Below are positions 35,709 through 44,493 of a DNA stretch of 64,000 bases, piece after piece. The stretch covers positions 62,001 to 126,000 of the forward strand of contig NZ_JAFCMB010000006.1 in NCBI RefSeq assembly GCF_018130145.1, read 5' to 3'. Positions within the stretch are counted from its first letter, which is position 1. Each line of letters starts with the position of its first letter. This DNA comes from Bradyrhizobium sp. AUGA SZCCT0176. Its GTDB lineage: Bacteria > Pseudomonadota > Alphaproteobacteria > Rhizobiales > Xanthobacteraceae. Below the pieces are notes generated by a model, which ran no database searches, had not been told where the DNA came from, and was given only the letters and a program-made list of their open reading frames with translations. Made by a program: the position numbers and the translations under genes.

Positions 35709-36122
35709 ATGGGAGTAATCACCTGCATAGGCGCCGCCGTGTTGTGGTGGCTGGTCGCATCCTACCAGATATGCTGCACCGGCGGGGGCGCAGTCACGTC
35801 TGGCGCAATCGTCATTGCCCTGTTGATCGCGGTTATCACGCAAGCTCCTTTTTGGATGCTGATCATCACCTTCCTGACAATGGCAGAGTTCGTTTCATCG
35901 CGGATTCCTGGCAAATGGAGCGTCGTCGTTTTCACGGCGGTTACCGTGGTCTCCACAACGCTTCTGACGATCGCTCTGCGCCGTTCCTACGGTCCGGAGT
36001 CGTTCACATATCGGGTCATCGTCTATCCGGCTTTTGCGGTTGCCCTGCTCTATGTTGTCAGGAGCATGTCGCGACGCGTCCCTACCGGTCGTGAAACTTC
36101 CGCGCCCGCCTCGGAAGGCTAG
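35709..36122 (+). CDS. Small polytopic membrane protein, unknown
   Basis: 137 residues, about four membrane helices (VLWWLVASYQICC, SGAIVIALLIAVITQAPFWM, VVVFTAVTVVSTTLLTIAL, VIVYPAFAVALLYVV). Cysteines cluster near the N terminus. The start at 35709 lacks a strong Shine-Dalgarno. No family recognised. Confidence 0.5.
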   Translation: MGVITCIGAAVLWWLVASYQICCTGGGAVTSGAIVIALLIAVITQAPFWMLIITFLTMAEFVSSRIPGKWSVVVFTAVTVVSTTLLTIALRRSYGPESFTYRVIVYPAFAVALLYVVRSMSRRVPTGRETSAPASEG

Positions 36123-36265
36123 ATCGCTGTTCACGAGTCGTTAGCGATGTTCGTCAAGGTAAATATTGTTTTCAAGTTGACGCATGGTGTTGCTCGGCTA
36201 GATCATTCAAACGGACGAAGTTGCGTGCAACTTCACGAATTTTCTTCAAGCCAGCAGGTATAATC

Positions 36266-36643
36266 ATGTCTCGCGTTATTGCCGCCGCCTTCGCCACCGC
36301 GCTCGCCGTCGCCGTCATCCCGACCGCCGCTTCCGCCGGCTGTTATTCCTGCTACCAGCCGCAGCCCTGCTGCGGTCAGCAATACGTGCAGCAGGTGGTC
36401 CCGGCGGAGTACCGCACCGTGCGGGAAACCGTGATGGTTTCGCCCGGCCGCGTCACCGCGTATCGCACCCCGGCGCGCTATCGCACTGTGATGGTGCCGA
36501 AGACCGTGATGGTCTCGCCCGGCCGCGTCCACTATGAACGGTCAGCCCCGCGATACGCCGTCCAGCAGCGCGTTGAAATGGTTGCGCCGGCCCGTGCCTA
36601 TTATGCGCCGGTCGCGCCGCGTTGCGCCACCTGCGGTTATTGA
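36266..36643 (+). CDS. Small exported repeat protein
   Basis: 125 residues with a signal peptide (VIAAAFATALAVAVIPTAASA). The mature part is Cys-rich at both ends (GCYSCYQPQPCCG; CATCGY) and contains two copies of a V-M-V-S-P-G-R-V unit embedded in TVMVSPGRVTAYRTPARYRT and TVMVSPGRVHYERSAPRYAV. It is probably periplasmic or surface-associated; function unknown. AGCAGG lies upstream of the ATG. Confidence 0.65.
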   Translation: MSRVIAAAFATALAVAVIPTAASAGCYSCYQPQPCCGQQYVQQVVPAEYRTVRETVMVSPGRVTAYRTPARYRTVMVPKTVMVSPGRVHYERSAPRYAVQQRVEMVAPARAYYAPVAPRCATCGY

Positions 36644-36742
36644 GCCTCACGCAAGCCGCCATCGCCTGAAGCCGTCGCCCGGTGCGGCGCGACGGGTCCG
36701 CGATCGCGGCGCTGTTGCTCGAAGAAGCCATGCCCGGCTTTG

Positions 36743-36770
36743 AGGCCGCCTTTCAGGCGGCCTTTTTCTT
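36743..36770 (+). terminator. Terminator-like hairpin between convergent genes
   Basis: AGGCCGCC (36743-36750), loop TTTCA, GGCGGCCT (36756-36763), then TTTT. On the plus strand it can end the small exported gene; on the minus strand the loop holds the stop codon of the DUF3606 gene. Confidence 0.7.
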
Positions 36771-37196
36771 TGACGCCTTGCCGGCGGTCTTCTTTTTTGC
36801 AGCCTTCTTTTTGGCAGGCGCTTTGACGGTCTTCTTGGCGGCTTTCTTCTTGGTCGTTTTCTTCTTGGCCAGATAGACACCGACGTTTTTCGACGAATGC
36901 CCGGCGGCGGCGACGGCAGCCTTCAGTTTCGCCGGGGTGACCTTGAATTTCTTCGACCAGTAGCGGACTTCGTGGGGTTGGCTGACGGCGATCAGGGCGC
37001 GGTCGGCGGCCTTGTGCTTCTGCTCCCCGATATAGGCTTCCACTTTCCTGGCGGAGTGGCCGACCTTCTTGACGGCGGCTTTCAGCTGGGCCGGCGTGAT
37101 CTTCAATTTCTTCGACCAATAGGCGACTTCGTAAGCTTCGCTCATTGCGATCAGCGCGGCATCGGCACCGCCGCGCTTCTTCTTGTTATCCGCCAT
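36753..37196 (-). CDS. Tandem DUF3606 protein with histone-H1-like tail
   Basis: 147 residues. Two DUF3606-like units of about 50 residues are in tandem: SEAYEVAYWSKKLKITPAQL...VGHSARKVEAYI and SQPHEVRYWSKKFKVTPAKL...AGHSSKNVGVYL. DUF3606 units usually occur singly. The last 40 residues are almost only Lys, Ala, Thr and Pro (KKKAAKKTVKAPAKKKAAKK), as in histone H1 or bacterial Hc1/AlgP-like tails, so DNA binding is likely. The ATG at 37196 gives MADNKKKRGGADAALIAMSE. Possible role in nucleoid packing or stress; this is inference. Confidence 0.75.
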   Translation of the reverse strand: MADNKKKRGGADAALIAMSEAYEVAYWSKKLKITPAQLKAAVKKVGHSARKVEAYIGEQKHKAADRALIAVSQPHEVRYWSKKFKVTPAKLKAAVAAAGHSSKNVGVYLAKKKTTKKKAAKKTVKAPAKKKAAKKKTAGKASKKKAA

Positions 37197-37431
37197 CCCA
37201 TGCTCCTGTCGTGTTAAGGAATCCGGCACCCAGGAGGAACCTAACACGGCCTCCCGCCTTCGGACAGATTCGCGCCTGTGAGAATTCACGCCGTGCGAAA
37301 CGCAATTGCGTGGCGATGGGCGTCAGGGCCGGCCGGCATTGTGACGAACGAAATGCGGACTGATGTGTTATGGCTGCGAGCAGGGCTCTTGGTACAGGGT
37401 CCTTGATACAGGGTCCCTGGAGATGCCGTCG

Positions 37432-38139
37432 ATGCGCTATCAACTGTATTACTGGCCGCATATTCAGGGCCGCGGCGAATATGTCCGGCTTGCGCTGGAA
37501 GAAGCCGGCGCGGCCTATACCGACGTGGCGCGAAGCGGCAACGGCACCAGCGCGATGATGAAGATGATGGAGACCGCAAAGGGCACGCCGCCCTTTGCGC
37601 CGCCGTTCCTGAAAGCGGGAAACCTCGTGATCGGCCAGACCGCCAACATCCTGCTCTATCTCGGCGCGCGCCATGGGCTGGCGCCGAAGGCGGAAGCGGC
37701 AAGGCTGTGGGTGCACCAGCTGCAGCTCACCATTACGGATTTCGTGCTGGAAGTTCACGACACCCATCATCCGCTCGGCCAGTCGCTCTATTACGAGGAG
37801 CAGAAGGCGCCCGCCAAAAAGCGCACCGCCGAATTCTGGAAATCACGGGTGCCGAAATATCTGGATTATTTCGAGGAGTTGCTGGCCGCCAATGGCGGCG
37901 GCTACGTCACCGGCCGGCGCCTGACCTATGTCGACCTGTCGCTGTTCCAGATCGTGGAGGGGCTGCGCTACGCCTTTCCCAAGCGCATGAAAGCGTTTGA
38001 AAAGAACATTCCCGCCCTGGTCGAACTGCATGACCGCGTCGCCGCACGGCCGAACATCAAGGCCTATCTCGCCAGCGAGCGGCGGATTGCGTTCAATGAG
38101 GACGGGATATTCCGGCGCTACAAGGCGCTGGATCTCTAA
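37432..38139 (+). CDS. Glutathione S-transferase
   Basis: About 235 residues. The N-terminal thioredoxin-like domain (YQLYYWPHIQGRGEYVRLAL, GQTANILLYLG) is followed by an all-helical domain (VTGRRLTYVDLSLFQIVEGL, the N-capping box and hydrophobic staple of GSTs). It conjugates glutathione to electrophiles or acts as a peroxidase. GGAG directly abuts an ATG at 37423; the ATG at 37432 has the better spacing, so that start is chosen. An 'ACAGGGTCC' doublet lies in the leader. Convergent with the GFA gene across a repeat. Confidence 0.88.
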   Translation: MRYQLYYWPHIQGRGEYVRLALEEAGAAYTDVARSGNGTSAMMKMMETAKGTPPFAPPFLKAGNLVIGQTANILLYLGARHGLAPKAEAARLWVHQLQLTITDFVLEVHDTHHPLGQSLYYEEQKAPAKKRTAEFWKSRVPKYLDYFEELLAANGGGYVTGRRLTYVDLSLFQIVEGLRYAFPKRMKAFEKNIPALVELHDRVAARPNIKAYLASERRIAFNEDGIFRRYKALDL

Positions 38140-38142
38140 CCT

Positions 38143-38266
38143 CGTCATTCCGGGGCGCGCGGAGCGCGAACTGCGGTGCGCAATTGCGCGCCTGAGAATC
38201 TCGAGATTCCCCGATGTGCAATTGCACATCTGAGGTTCGATGCTCTCGCATCGCCCCGGAATGACG
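38143..38266. repeat. Palindromic intergenic element, CGTCATTCC subtype
   Basis: Same modular plan as 34652-34778: outer CGTCATTCCGGGG/CCCCGGAATGACG, inner GCGCGCGGAGCGCG, GAATCTCGAGATTC, GATGTGCAATTGCACATC and a GATGC-GCATC hairpin. It lies between the convergent GST and GFA genes. Confidence 0.85.
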
Positions 38267-38275
38267 GCGTTGCCG

Positions 38276-38635
38276 TCATCTGCTCCTCCCATCGATCGGC
38301 GTCATCGTCAGCTTCGACAATTCGATGCCGTCGATGCAGCTCACGTTGAGCGCCACCACTTCGCTGCCATCAGGCCTGGTGCCGCGCGCAAAGACGTCGA
38401 CGCCGCAATCGATGCAGAGCTGGTGGCGGATCGCGTGCTTGTTGAAGAGATATTCGCGTAGATTGTCCTCGCCGGCGCGGAGCTGAAAGCTCTTCGGCGC
38501 CAGGAACGTGATATGCAGGCCCTTCTTGGTGCAGATCGAGCAATTGCAGGCGGTCACCATCGCCAGGTCGGTGGTGCATTCGAACCGAACTTGGCCGCAA
38601 TGGCAGCCGCCCGTGTAGGTCTTGCTTTCAGGCAT
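38276..38635 (-). CDS. GFA/CENP-V family protein
   Basis: 119 residues with the zinc-binding cysteine pattern of the GFA family: GGCHCGQVRFEC, ACNCSICTKKG and LCIDCGVDVFAR. Family members bind glutathione and were named for formaldehyde activation; most have unproven activity. GGTGAGGGAC precedes the ATG at 38635. It follows the methyltransferase gene by seven bases and is likely in one transcript. Confidence 0.88.
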   Translation of the reverse strand: MPESKTYTGGCHCGQVRFECTTDLAMVTACNCSICTKKGLHITFLAPKSFQLRAGEDNLREYLFNKHAIRHQLCIDCGVDVFARGTRPDGSEVVALNVSCIDGIELSKLTMTPIDGRSR

Positions 38636-38642
38636 GTGTCCC

Positions 38643-39317
38643 TCACCAGATTCCCGGAACCAGACGATAGCGCACGCGCGCGGCATAGTCAGCATAGCCC
38701 GGCAGGCCCGCGATCAGCGCGCGTTCCTCAATACGGGCGCGTACCGCGAACAGGATGGCGAACAGCGGCGCCAGCGCCACGCCCCACCAGGATCCCAACA
38801 GCAGTGGCACGCCGACGAAAAACAGCATGATGCTACTGTACATGGGATGGCGGACAAAGGCGTACGGTCCCGTCGAGATCACATGATGGTCGCGCGCGGC
38901 CTGTACCTTGATCACGGGGGCCGCGAACGTGTTTTCGCGAAACACCCACATGATGAAGGCTGTCGAGAGCAGGTACATGGCAAGGCCCAGCACCTGCAGG
39001 GCCAGGGGGACGTGGGAGGCCTGCATGCGCCGGTCCAGTCCCATCGCGACGAACCAGATCAACCCCGTGGCGGCGAACACCAGCATGAACTTCTTGTCGG
39101 CGGCCGGCTGTTCCTCGCGTGCCGTCAGCCGCATCCGCTCGGCGAGCAGCGCGGGATCGGTTTTCGCAAGCCACAGGCCGCAGGCCGGGCCGAGCACCGC
39201 GGAGGTCGCAAGGCACGCCCACGCGCCGGGCCAATGCAGCGTGCCGGCGGAGGCAAACAGCAGCGCACCCATCCCGACGACGAAGAAAGTGTTCTGCAGC
39301 AACAGCTTCGCGATCAT
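38643..39317 (-). CDS. Isoprenylcysteine methyltransferase-like membrane methyltransferase
   Basis: About 224 residues, five or so membrane helices. The C-terminal block STGPYAFVRHPMYSSIMLFF with RARIEERALIAGLPGYADYA is the ICMT/PEMT signature that binds S-adenosylmethionine (RHP and E-E residues). Substrate is unknown; bacterial members methylate lipids, isoprenoids or small thiols. GGGGA with a five-base spacer supports the ATG at 39317 over the Met at 39329. Confidence 0.82.
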   Translation of the reverse strand: MIAKLLLQNTFFVVGMGALLFASAGTLHWPGAWACLATSAVLGPACGLWLAKTDPALLAERMRLTAREEQPAADKKFMLVFAATGLIWFVAMGLDRRMQASHVPLALQVLGLAMYLLSTAFIMWVFRENTFAAPVIKVQAARDHHVISTGPYAFVRHPMYSSIMLFFVGVPLLLGSWWGVALAPLFAILFAVRARIEERALIAGLPGYADYAARVRYRLVPGIW

Positions 39318-39406
39318 GCGTATCCCCATTGCCTGGGGCATCATGATCGCGTGATTTTTCGGCAAACTTGCGGCGTTTGGCCCGACAAGGCCAGGGCGAG
39401 CAGTCT

Positions 39407-39592
39407 CTATGCGAACTGGTCGATCCGCGTTCCCTGTCCAGGCGGCAGGGCGGCAAGCAGCGTCGGCTTCGGCAGGCGCGTGCCGTCGGCGGCGGCGCCG
39501 TTTTGTACGTCGGCGGGCTTTAAATCTGGCTTGGGCGCGCTGGCTTCAGGCGGCTTGATCTGCACCGGCGCGGACACAGCAGAGATATCCAT
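39407..39592 (-). CDS. Small hypothetical protein
   Basis: 61 residues, Pro/Ala/Lys-rich and probably disordered, ending in LPPGQGTRIDQFA. AAGGA lies at a good distance from the ATG at 39592. The MDISAVSAPVQ start and PGQGTRID ending resemble short Bradyrhizobium proteins I have seen. No function. Confidence 0.5.
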   Translation of the reverse strand: MDISAVSAPVQIKPPEASAPKPDLKPADVQNGAAADGTRLPKPTLLAALPPGQGTRIDQFA

Positions 39593-39731
39593 CGGCATCA
39601 TCCTTTTCGTTGCCTCCGACACTGGAGGCATTGAAGCGAACGATGTGTGAATCCCGGCCGGTGATCCCGCCCGATGGTGAACGGGGCGCTCGAAAATTCA
39701 TTAGAATGCAGCGGATTCCGCAGGGGGGCCG

Positions 39732-40205
39732 CTACTCGTCCTTGCCGCGGGTGACCGCAATCGAGGCCTCGGTCTTGGTCCGCGTGCATTCCATGTTGAG
39801 CCGGCGGAAGCGCATCGAGACCTTGTCGCCGCGCAGGATGCCCATCCGCTTCATGCAGCGCGTCGAGCCGGTCACGACGTCGGGCTTCGGAATGGTGAAG
39901 ACGAGCGCGCCGGCTCTCGCGACCATGTCGAGAAATTCCGGTTTGAATTTCCGGTCGGTCTTCGCATAGAGCTCGAGCGAGTAGCTCTTGCCGCGGCAGC
40001 CGATCGAGAGTTCCTTCGCGGAGGGGTGCGTCAGATAGACGATGTTGGCGGCCTTGAAGTTGACCTTGATCCCGTCGACCTGGCTGGCGAGTTGCTTGGC
40101 GACGTCGTCGCAGCGGTCGGCGCGGGCCGGTGAGGCCGAGAAGGCGGCCAGCGCCAGCGCGGTCGCGACCAGAACCGATCGGCGAAAGTGTCGTCGTGAT
40201 GTCAT
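39732..40205 (-). CDS. Exported hypothetical protein
   Basis: 157 residues. A signal peptide (RRSVLVATALALAAFSASPARA) precedes a small domain with three to four cysteines (DRCDDVAKQL, SIGCRGKSYS, TRCMKRMG, NMECTRTK). AGAGGGGC precedes the ATG. Likely periplasmic, disulfide-stabilised; family not recognised. Confidence 0.7.
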   Translation of the reverse strand: MTSRRHFRRSVLVATALALAAFSASPARADRCDDVAKQLASQVDGIKVNFKAANIVYLTHPSAKELSIGCRGKSYSLELYAKTDRKFKPEFLDMVARAGALVFTIPKPDVVTGSTRCMKRMGILRGDKVSMRFRRLNMECTRTKTEASIAVTRGKDE

Positions 40206-40277
40206 TTGTAAATGCCCCTCTGGGCCCCATTGAAGCTTGCGCGGCAGCTTCCTGCAAGAGGCCTATTCGAATGTCAA

Positions 40278-40856
40278 TCAGAAGCCGCGCATCATCATTG
40301 CGATAAAGAACGCCGTCGTGGTGAACAGGTTGAGCAGGGTCGGCGTGCTGACCAGCGCCGTGGCGGCCCCGAGCCGCTGGTCGCGCGCGGCACAGGCGAT
40401 GGCAAAGGCAGCCATCAGCGGGAACAGGATGATTTGCACCGATGTTTCCAGAGCCGCGTAAGGGCCGTTGAAAGCGAGCCCGTGCCGGATCACCGAGGGC
40501 ATGTAGCTCAGCCAGGTCATGAGCATGACCGCGCCGAGCGCCATGACCGCGTGGCGCACGTAACCGATGGCCGCGAACAGCAGCGCCGACAGCGCCAGCA
40601 CCGGATGGACGGCAAGATGCAGCTTGATGACGGCCGCGCCGATGCCGGGACCCGGGATTTTCGACATATCGTCCAGCAGCGTCGGTGCGCTCGACATGCC
40701 CCAGTAGAGCTCCAGCAGCGCGATCACAGACAGCGCGATGCGCAGGCCGATCCGGGGCGGCGCTGACGTGGCAGGCGCGATCCCGGCCGCCGGGGCAGCC
40801 GCGCGCATCTCGGCCGCGGTCATCGGTGTCCCCATTGGCTTGCCGGCATTGTGCAT
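40278..40856 (-). CDS. Polytopic membrane protein, paralogue 2
   Basis: 192 residues, about five membrane helices (ALSVIALLELYWGM, MALGAVMLMTWLSYMPSVI, IILFPLMAAFAIACAA). It is clearly similar to the upstream gene (LGAV-x-x-x-TWL-x-YMP; FPL-x-A-x-AI-x-x-AAR; ATAL-x-S-x-PTL-x-N), so the pair arose by tandem duplication. Start and upstream stop share a base (TGATG), indicating coupled translation. Function unknown. Confidence 0.72.
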   Translation of the reverse strand: MHNAGKPMGTPMTAAEMRAAAPAAGIAPATSAPPRIGLRIALSVIALLELYWGMSSAPTLLDDMSKIPGPGIGAAVIKLHLAVHPVLALSALLFAAIGYVRHAVMALGAVMLMTWLSYMPSVIRHGLAFNGPYAALETSVQIILFPLMAAFAIACAARDQRLGAATALVSTPTLLNLFTTTAFFIAMMMRGF

Positions 40857-41386
40857 CAGGCCCCGCGTATGGCGAGGCCGATGGCAATCGCGATGATGGC
40901 GGCGATGTTGAACAAGGTGGGAAGGCTGGCCAACGCGGTGGCAACGAGCAGCCGACGGTTGCGCGCGGCAAGGCCGATCGCGCAGACAGCCAATAGCGGG
41001 AACACGATGATCTGTGCAGGCGACCAGATCGCGCCGAAGCCGACCGCGTCTATTCCTGACGACACCACGGTCGGCATGTATTTCAGCCAGGTCACGATGA
41101 TGACAGCGCCGAGCATGACGATCGCGGGGCGCACGCGCCCGAAGCCGGCGAACACCAAGGCCGCCAGCGCCAGCAACGGGTGCATGAGGCTAGCTGCGCC
41201 GCTGACGGCAGGCACCTCGATTTCAGGATCACCGAAGATCCCCCATGCCACCGAAATGCCGTCGAGGAGTTCGAGGACCGTGATGATGATCAGGGCGACG
41301 CCGAGGCCGGACAGGCTAGCCGCGGACGGGACCGGGGGAGGGGCGGCCACTGTCTCGGTCGACACTGCGGTGGGAACAGTCGTCAT
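40856..41386 (-). CDS. Polytopic membrane protein, paralogue 1
   Basis: 176 residues, about five membrane helices (GVALIIITVLELLDGISVAW, MLGAVIIVTWLKYMPTVV, IIVFPLLAVCAIGLAARNRR). It is the first gene of a tandem paralogous pair, divergent from fumarase. The N-terminal 25 residues are a disordered Thr/Ala/Pro stretch. Function unknown. Confidence 0.72.
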   Translation of the reverse strand: MTTVPTAVSTETVAAPPPVPSAASLSGLGVALIIITVLELLDGISVAWGIFGDPEIEVPAVSGAASLMHPLLALAALVFAGFGRVRPAIVMLGAVIIVTWLKYMPTVVSSGIDAVGFGAIWSPAQIIVFPLLAVCAIGLAARNRRLLVATALASLPTLFNIAAIIAIAIGLAIRGA

Positions 41387-41510
41387 TCTCGATTTCGATT
41401 GCTGATGGCCATTCGGGAACCTTCCTTTTGTGTCAAAAGTGCTTAGAACGGTTCAAATGCCGGGGTGTCCCGTGGACGCTTCCGCCCCCAAAACCTTGCG
41501 AGCCCAGCCC

Positions 41511-43163
41511 ATGAACGCCCCCACCGCCTTTCCCGACCAAAAGCCCGTTCCGCCCTACAAGCACACGCCGCTGTTTCCGCTGGGCGCGGACACCACGCCC
41601 TACAAGAAGATCACGACGGAGGGCGTGCGGGTCGAGAAGGTCTTGGGCAAGGACATGCTGGTGGTGTCGCGCGATGCGCTGCGGGCGCTCTCCGAGGCCG
41701 CCTTCGGCGACATCAACCACTATCTGCGCCCCGGCCATCTGAAGCAGCTGGCCAACATCCTCGAGGACAAGGAAGCCAGCGACAACGACAAGTTCGTCGC
41801 GTTCGATTTCCTCAAGAACGCCAACATCGCCGCCGGCGGCGTGCTGCCGATGTGCCAGGACACCGGCACCGCGATCATCATGGGAAAGAAGGGCGCCCGC
41901 GTGATCACCGACGGCGACGACGAGGCCGCGCTCTCGGAAGGCGCGCGCGACGCCTATTTGCGCCGTAACCTGCGCTATTCGCAGGTGGCGCCGATTTCGA
42001 TGTATGAGGAAAAGAACACCGCCAACAACATGCCGGCCCAGTGCGAGATCTACGCCGAGGGCGATGACGCCTACAAGTTCATGTTCATGGCCAAGGGCGG
42101 CGGTTCCGCCAACAAGAGTTTTCTGTTCCAGGCGACGCCGTCGGTGCTGACCAAGGACCGCCTGCTGGCGTTCCTGAAGGAGAAGGTGCTGACCCTCGGC
42201 ACCGCCGCGTGCCCGCCCTATCACCTGGCGATCGTGATCGGCGGCACCTCGGCCGAGCTTTGCATGAAGACGGTGAAGCTGGCGTCCGCGCGCTATCTCG
42301 ATGCGCTGCCCACCCATGGATCGGCCGATGGCAACGCCTTCCGCGATCTGGAGATGGAGCAGGAAATTTTGAAGATGACGCAGTCGCTCGGCGTCGGCGC
42401 GCAGTTCGGCGGCAAGTATTTCTGCCACGACGTGCGCGTGATCCGGATGCCGCGTCACGGCGCGTCGCTGCCCATCGGGCTCGGCGTGTCCTGTTCGGCC
42501 GATCGCCAGGTGCTCGGCAAGATTACGAAAGACGGCGTCTATCTCGAGGAGCTTGAGCACAACCCCGCGCAGTATTTGCCGGCGGTCGAGCAAGCGCTCG
42601 GCGGCGAGGTGGTAAAAATCGATCTCAACCAGCCGATGAAGGATATTCTGGCGACGCTTTCAAAGCATCCGATCAAGACGCGGGTCTCGATGACCGGCAC
42701 GATGATCGTCGCGCGCGATTCCGCCCACGCCAAATTGCGCGAGCGGCTGGAGAAGGGCGAGCCGCTGCCGGATTACTTCAAGAACCATCCGGTCTATTAC
42801 GCCGGTCCCGCCAAGACGCCCGACGGCTACGCCTCCGGCGCGTTCGGTCCGACCACCGCGGGACGCATGGATTCCTTTGTCGACCAGTTCCAGGCCGCGG
42901 GTGGATCGATGGTGATGGTCGCCAAGGGCAACCGCGCAGTCGCGGTGCGCGAGGCCTGCAAGAAGCACGGCGGTTTCTATCTCGGCTCGATCGGCGGCGC
43001 CGCGGCCAACCTCGCCGAGCACTGCATCAAGAAGGTCGAGGTCGTGGAATATCCCGAACTCGGCATGGAAGCGATCTGGCGCATCGAGGTGGTGGATTTC
43101 CCGGCCTTCATCATCATCGACGACAAGGGCAATGATTTCTTCAAGGAATTGAATCTGGGGTGA
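41511..43163 (+). CDS. Class I fumarate hydratase
   Basis: 550 residues. Motifs of the iron-sulfur class I enzyme: LPMCQDTGTAIIMGKKG (4Fe-4S Cys), GTAACPPYHLAIVIGG and, in the beta part, TGTMIVARDSAHAKLRERL with KTPDGYASGAFGPTTAGRMD. It hydrates fumarate to L-malate in the citric acid cycle and, unlike class II, is oxygen- and iron-sensitive. A GTG at 41430 would add 27 residues; the ATG at 41511 gives the MNAPTAFPDQKPVPPYKHTP start I know from relatives. Confidence 0.94.
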   Translation: MNAPTAFPDQKPVPPYKHTPLFPLGADTTPYKKITTEGVRVEKVLGKDMLVVSRDALRALSEAAFGDINHYLRPGHLKQLANILEDKEASDNDKFVAFDFLKNANIAAGGVLPMCQDTGTAIIMGKKGARVITDGDDEAALSEGARDAYLRRNLRYSQVAPISMYEEKNTANNMPAQCEIYAEGDDAYKFMFMAKGGGSANKSFLFQATPSVLTKDRLLAFLKEKVLTLGTAACPPYHLAIVIGGTSAELCMKTVKLASARYLDALPTHGSADGNAFRDLEMEQEILKMTQSLGVGAQFGGKYFCHDVRVIRMPRHGASLPIGLGVSCSADRQVLGKITKDGVYLEELEHNPAQYLPAVEQALGGEVVKIDLNQPMKDILATLSKHPIKTRVSMTGTMIVARDSAHAKLRERLEKGEPLPDYFKNHPVYYAGPAKTPDGYASGAFGPTTAGRMDSFVDQFQAAGGSMVMVAKGNRAVAVREACKKHGGFYLGSIGGAAANLAEHCIKKVEVVEYPELGMEAIWRIEVVDFPAFIIIDDKGNDFFKELNLG

Positions 43164-43193
43164 GGCGGCGTCCAGATTGTGAGCGAGGGTGTG

Positions 43194-43637
43194 ATGGTCG
43201 AATGGTTCGAGGACCTGAAGCTCGGGATGCGCTTCAAGAGCGACGGAGTGACGGTGTCGAAGGACGACATCATCCGCTTCGCGACCGAGTATGATCCGCA
43301 GCCATTCCACCTCGACGAGGAAGCGGCGAAGAATACCATACTTGGCGGCCTCGCCGCTTCCGGGTGGCACACGGCTGCCATTGCGATGCGGCTTGCGTCG
43401 AGCTGTCGTCCGTTCGGACCACATCCCCTGTTCGGCGCCGGTGTCGATGATCTTCGCTGGCTGAAACCCGTGCGGCCCGGCGATACGATTCATCTTGAAG
43501 GGGAACTGGTCGAACTGGTGCCTTCACGCTCGAAGCCGCATGGCGTCGTTCGCATCAAATGGACGGCCTATAATCAGCGCGGCGAGGCGGTCTACGCATT
43601 CAATCCGATTGCGATCGTGCCAAGCCGGCCGAAGTGA
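43194..43637 (+). CDS. MaoC-like (hot-dog) dehydratase
   Basis: 147 residues with the single hot-dog fold: FEDLKLGMRFKSDGVTVSKD, FATEYDPQPFHLDEEAAKN (hydratase Asp and His) and GLAASGWHTAAIAMRL. Members hydrate enoyl-CoA or enoyl thioesters. A GTG at 43179 would add five residues; GAGGG favours 43194. It follows fumarase by 30 bases and overlaps the next gene by four (GTGA). Confidence 0.88.
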   Translation: MVEWFEDLKLGMRFKSDGVTVSKDDIIRFATEYDPQPFHLDEEAAKNTILGGLAASGWHTAAIAMRLASSCRPFGPHPLFGAGVDDLRWLKPVRPGDTIHLEGELVELVPSRSKPHGVVRIKWTAYNQRGEAVYAFNPIAIVPSRPK

Positions 43638-44320
43638 GCGGGGGCGGGAGCTGCAGAGCCGTCGGCCTCGATGGATTTGGCAACGGCTGGGTCGCCGTGC
43701 GTCTTGAAGGCGGCACGCACGAAATTTCCTTCCATCGCGATGTCTCGGAAGCGTTGTCGCGCCCATTCGATCGGGCAGGGATCGATATCCCCATCGGCAT
43801 GGCCGACGACGGCGAGCGCGCGTGTGATCTGCTCGCCCGCGACGAATTGCGCCCGCACACCTCGCGTGTTTTCACGGGCGCGCGGCGCTGGATTTGGCAA
43901 GGCTTCAACAACCCCGACGAAGCGAACAGGGAATGCCTGCGGCGCGGCCAAAAGCGAATATCGCGCCAGCTCTGGCATCTCGGACCGAAGATCATGGAGG
44001 TAGACGCTTTCCTGCGTGCGCATCGCGCGCTTGATGTCCGCGAGGTCCATCCCGAGCTGGTGTTTCTGCGGTTGAACGCAAACAAACCCTTGCCGTCGAA
44101 GAAATCCGAGGAAGGAGATTCGCTTCGTCGGATGTTGCTCAAGCGGAGCGGGCTTGGCGATATCGAGCAATGGCTCGGCAAGGCGCGGATCGGCACCGGC
44201 GCGAAGCGTGACGATGTCCTGGACGCCAGCGCCGTGGCGATTGCCGCGCGCGAACCCGCAGGCAGCGTCGGATCGCCATTACCGGACGCCGACGGTCTGC
44301 CGATGCAAATCTGGTTCTAA
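43634..44320 (+). CDS. DUF429 family protein, RNase-H-like fold
   Basis: 228 residues. An N-terminal acidic strand (AVGLDGFGNGWVAVRL), IDIPIGMADDGERACDLLAR, TSRVFTGARR, and the late KRDDVLDASAVAIAARE match DUF429, predicted RNase-H-like nucleases with Asp residues on strand 1 and the last helix. GTG start overlapping the MaoC stop. Function unproven. Confidence 0.85.
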   Translation: MSGGGSCRAVGLDGFGNGWVAVRLEGGTHEISFHRDVSEALSRPFDRAGIDIPIGMADDGERACDLLARDELRPHTSRVFTGARRWIWQGFNNPDEANRECLRRGQKRISRQLWHLGPKIMEVDAFLRAHRALDVREVHPELVFLRLNANKPLPSKKSEEGDSLRRMLLKRSGLGDIEQWLGKARIGTGAKRDDVLDASAVAIAAREPAGSVGSPLPDADGLPMQIWF

Positions 44321-44343
44321 CGGCGCCAGCGGACGTCTCACTT

Positions 44344-44484
44344 GTCGTCCCGGCGAAGGCCGGGACCCATAGCCCCGATCATCTGTTGTTTGAAGGAAGT
44401 CATCGACCATCGTGCCAATTCACAATCGCCACGGTGTATGGGTCCCGGCCCCCCGTGCGCAAGTGCGCACTAGGCCGGGACGAC
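44344..44484. repeat. Palindromic intergenic element, CGTCGTCCCGG subtype
   Basis: Outer arms GTCGTCCCGGC (44344-44354) and GCCGGGACGAC (44474-44484). Inside are CCCGGCGAAGGCCGGG and GTGCGCAAGTGCGCAC hairpins. It separates the convergent DUF429 and SH3 genes. Confidence 0.8.
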
Positions 44485-44493
44485 ATCGACCCC

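Noticed and set aside
41387..41510. Possible riboswitch or extended N terminus before fumarase
   Set aside because: The gap is short, without clear hairpins, and the longer GTG start lacks support compared with the usual MNAP start.
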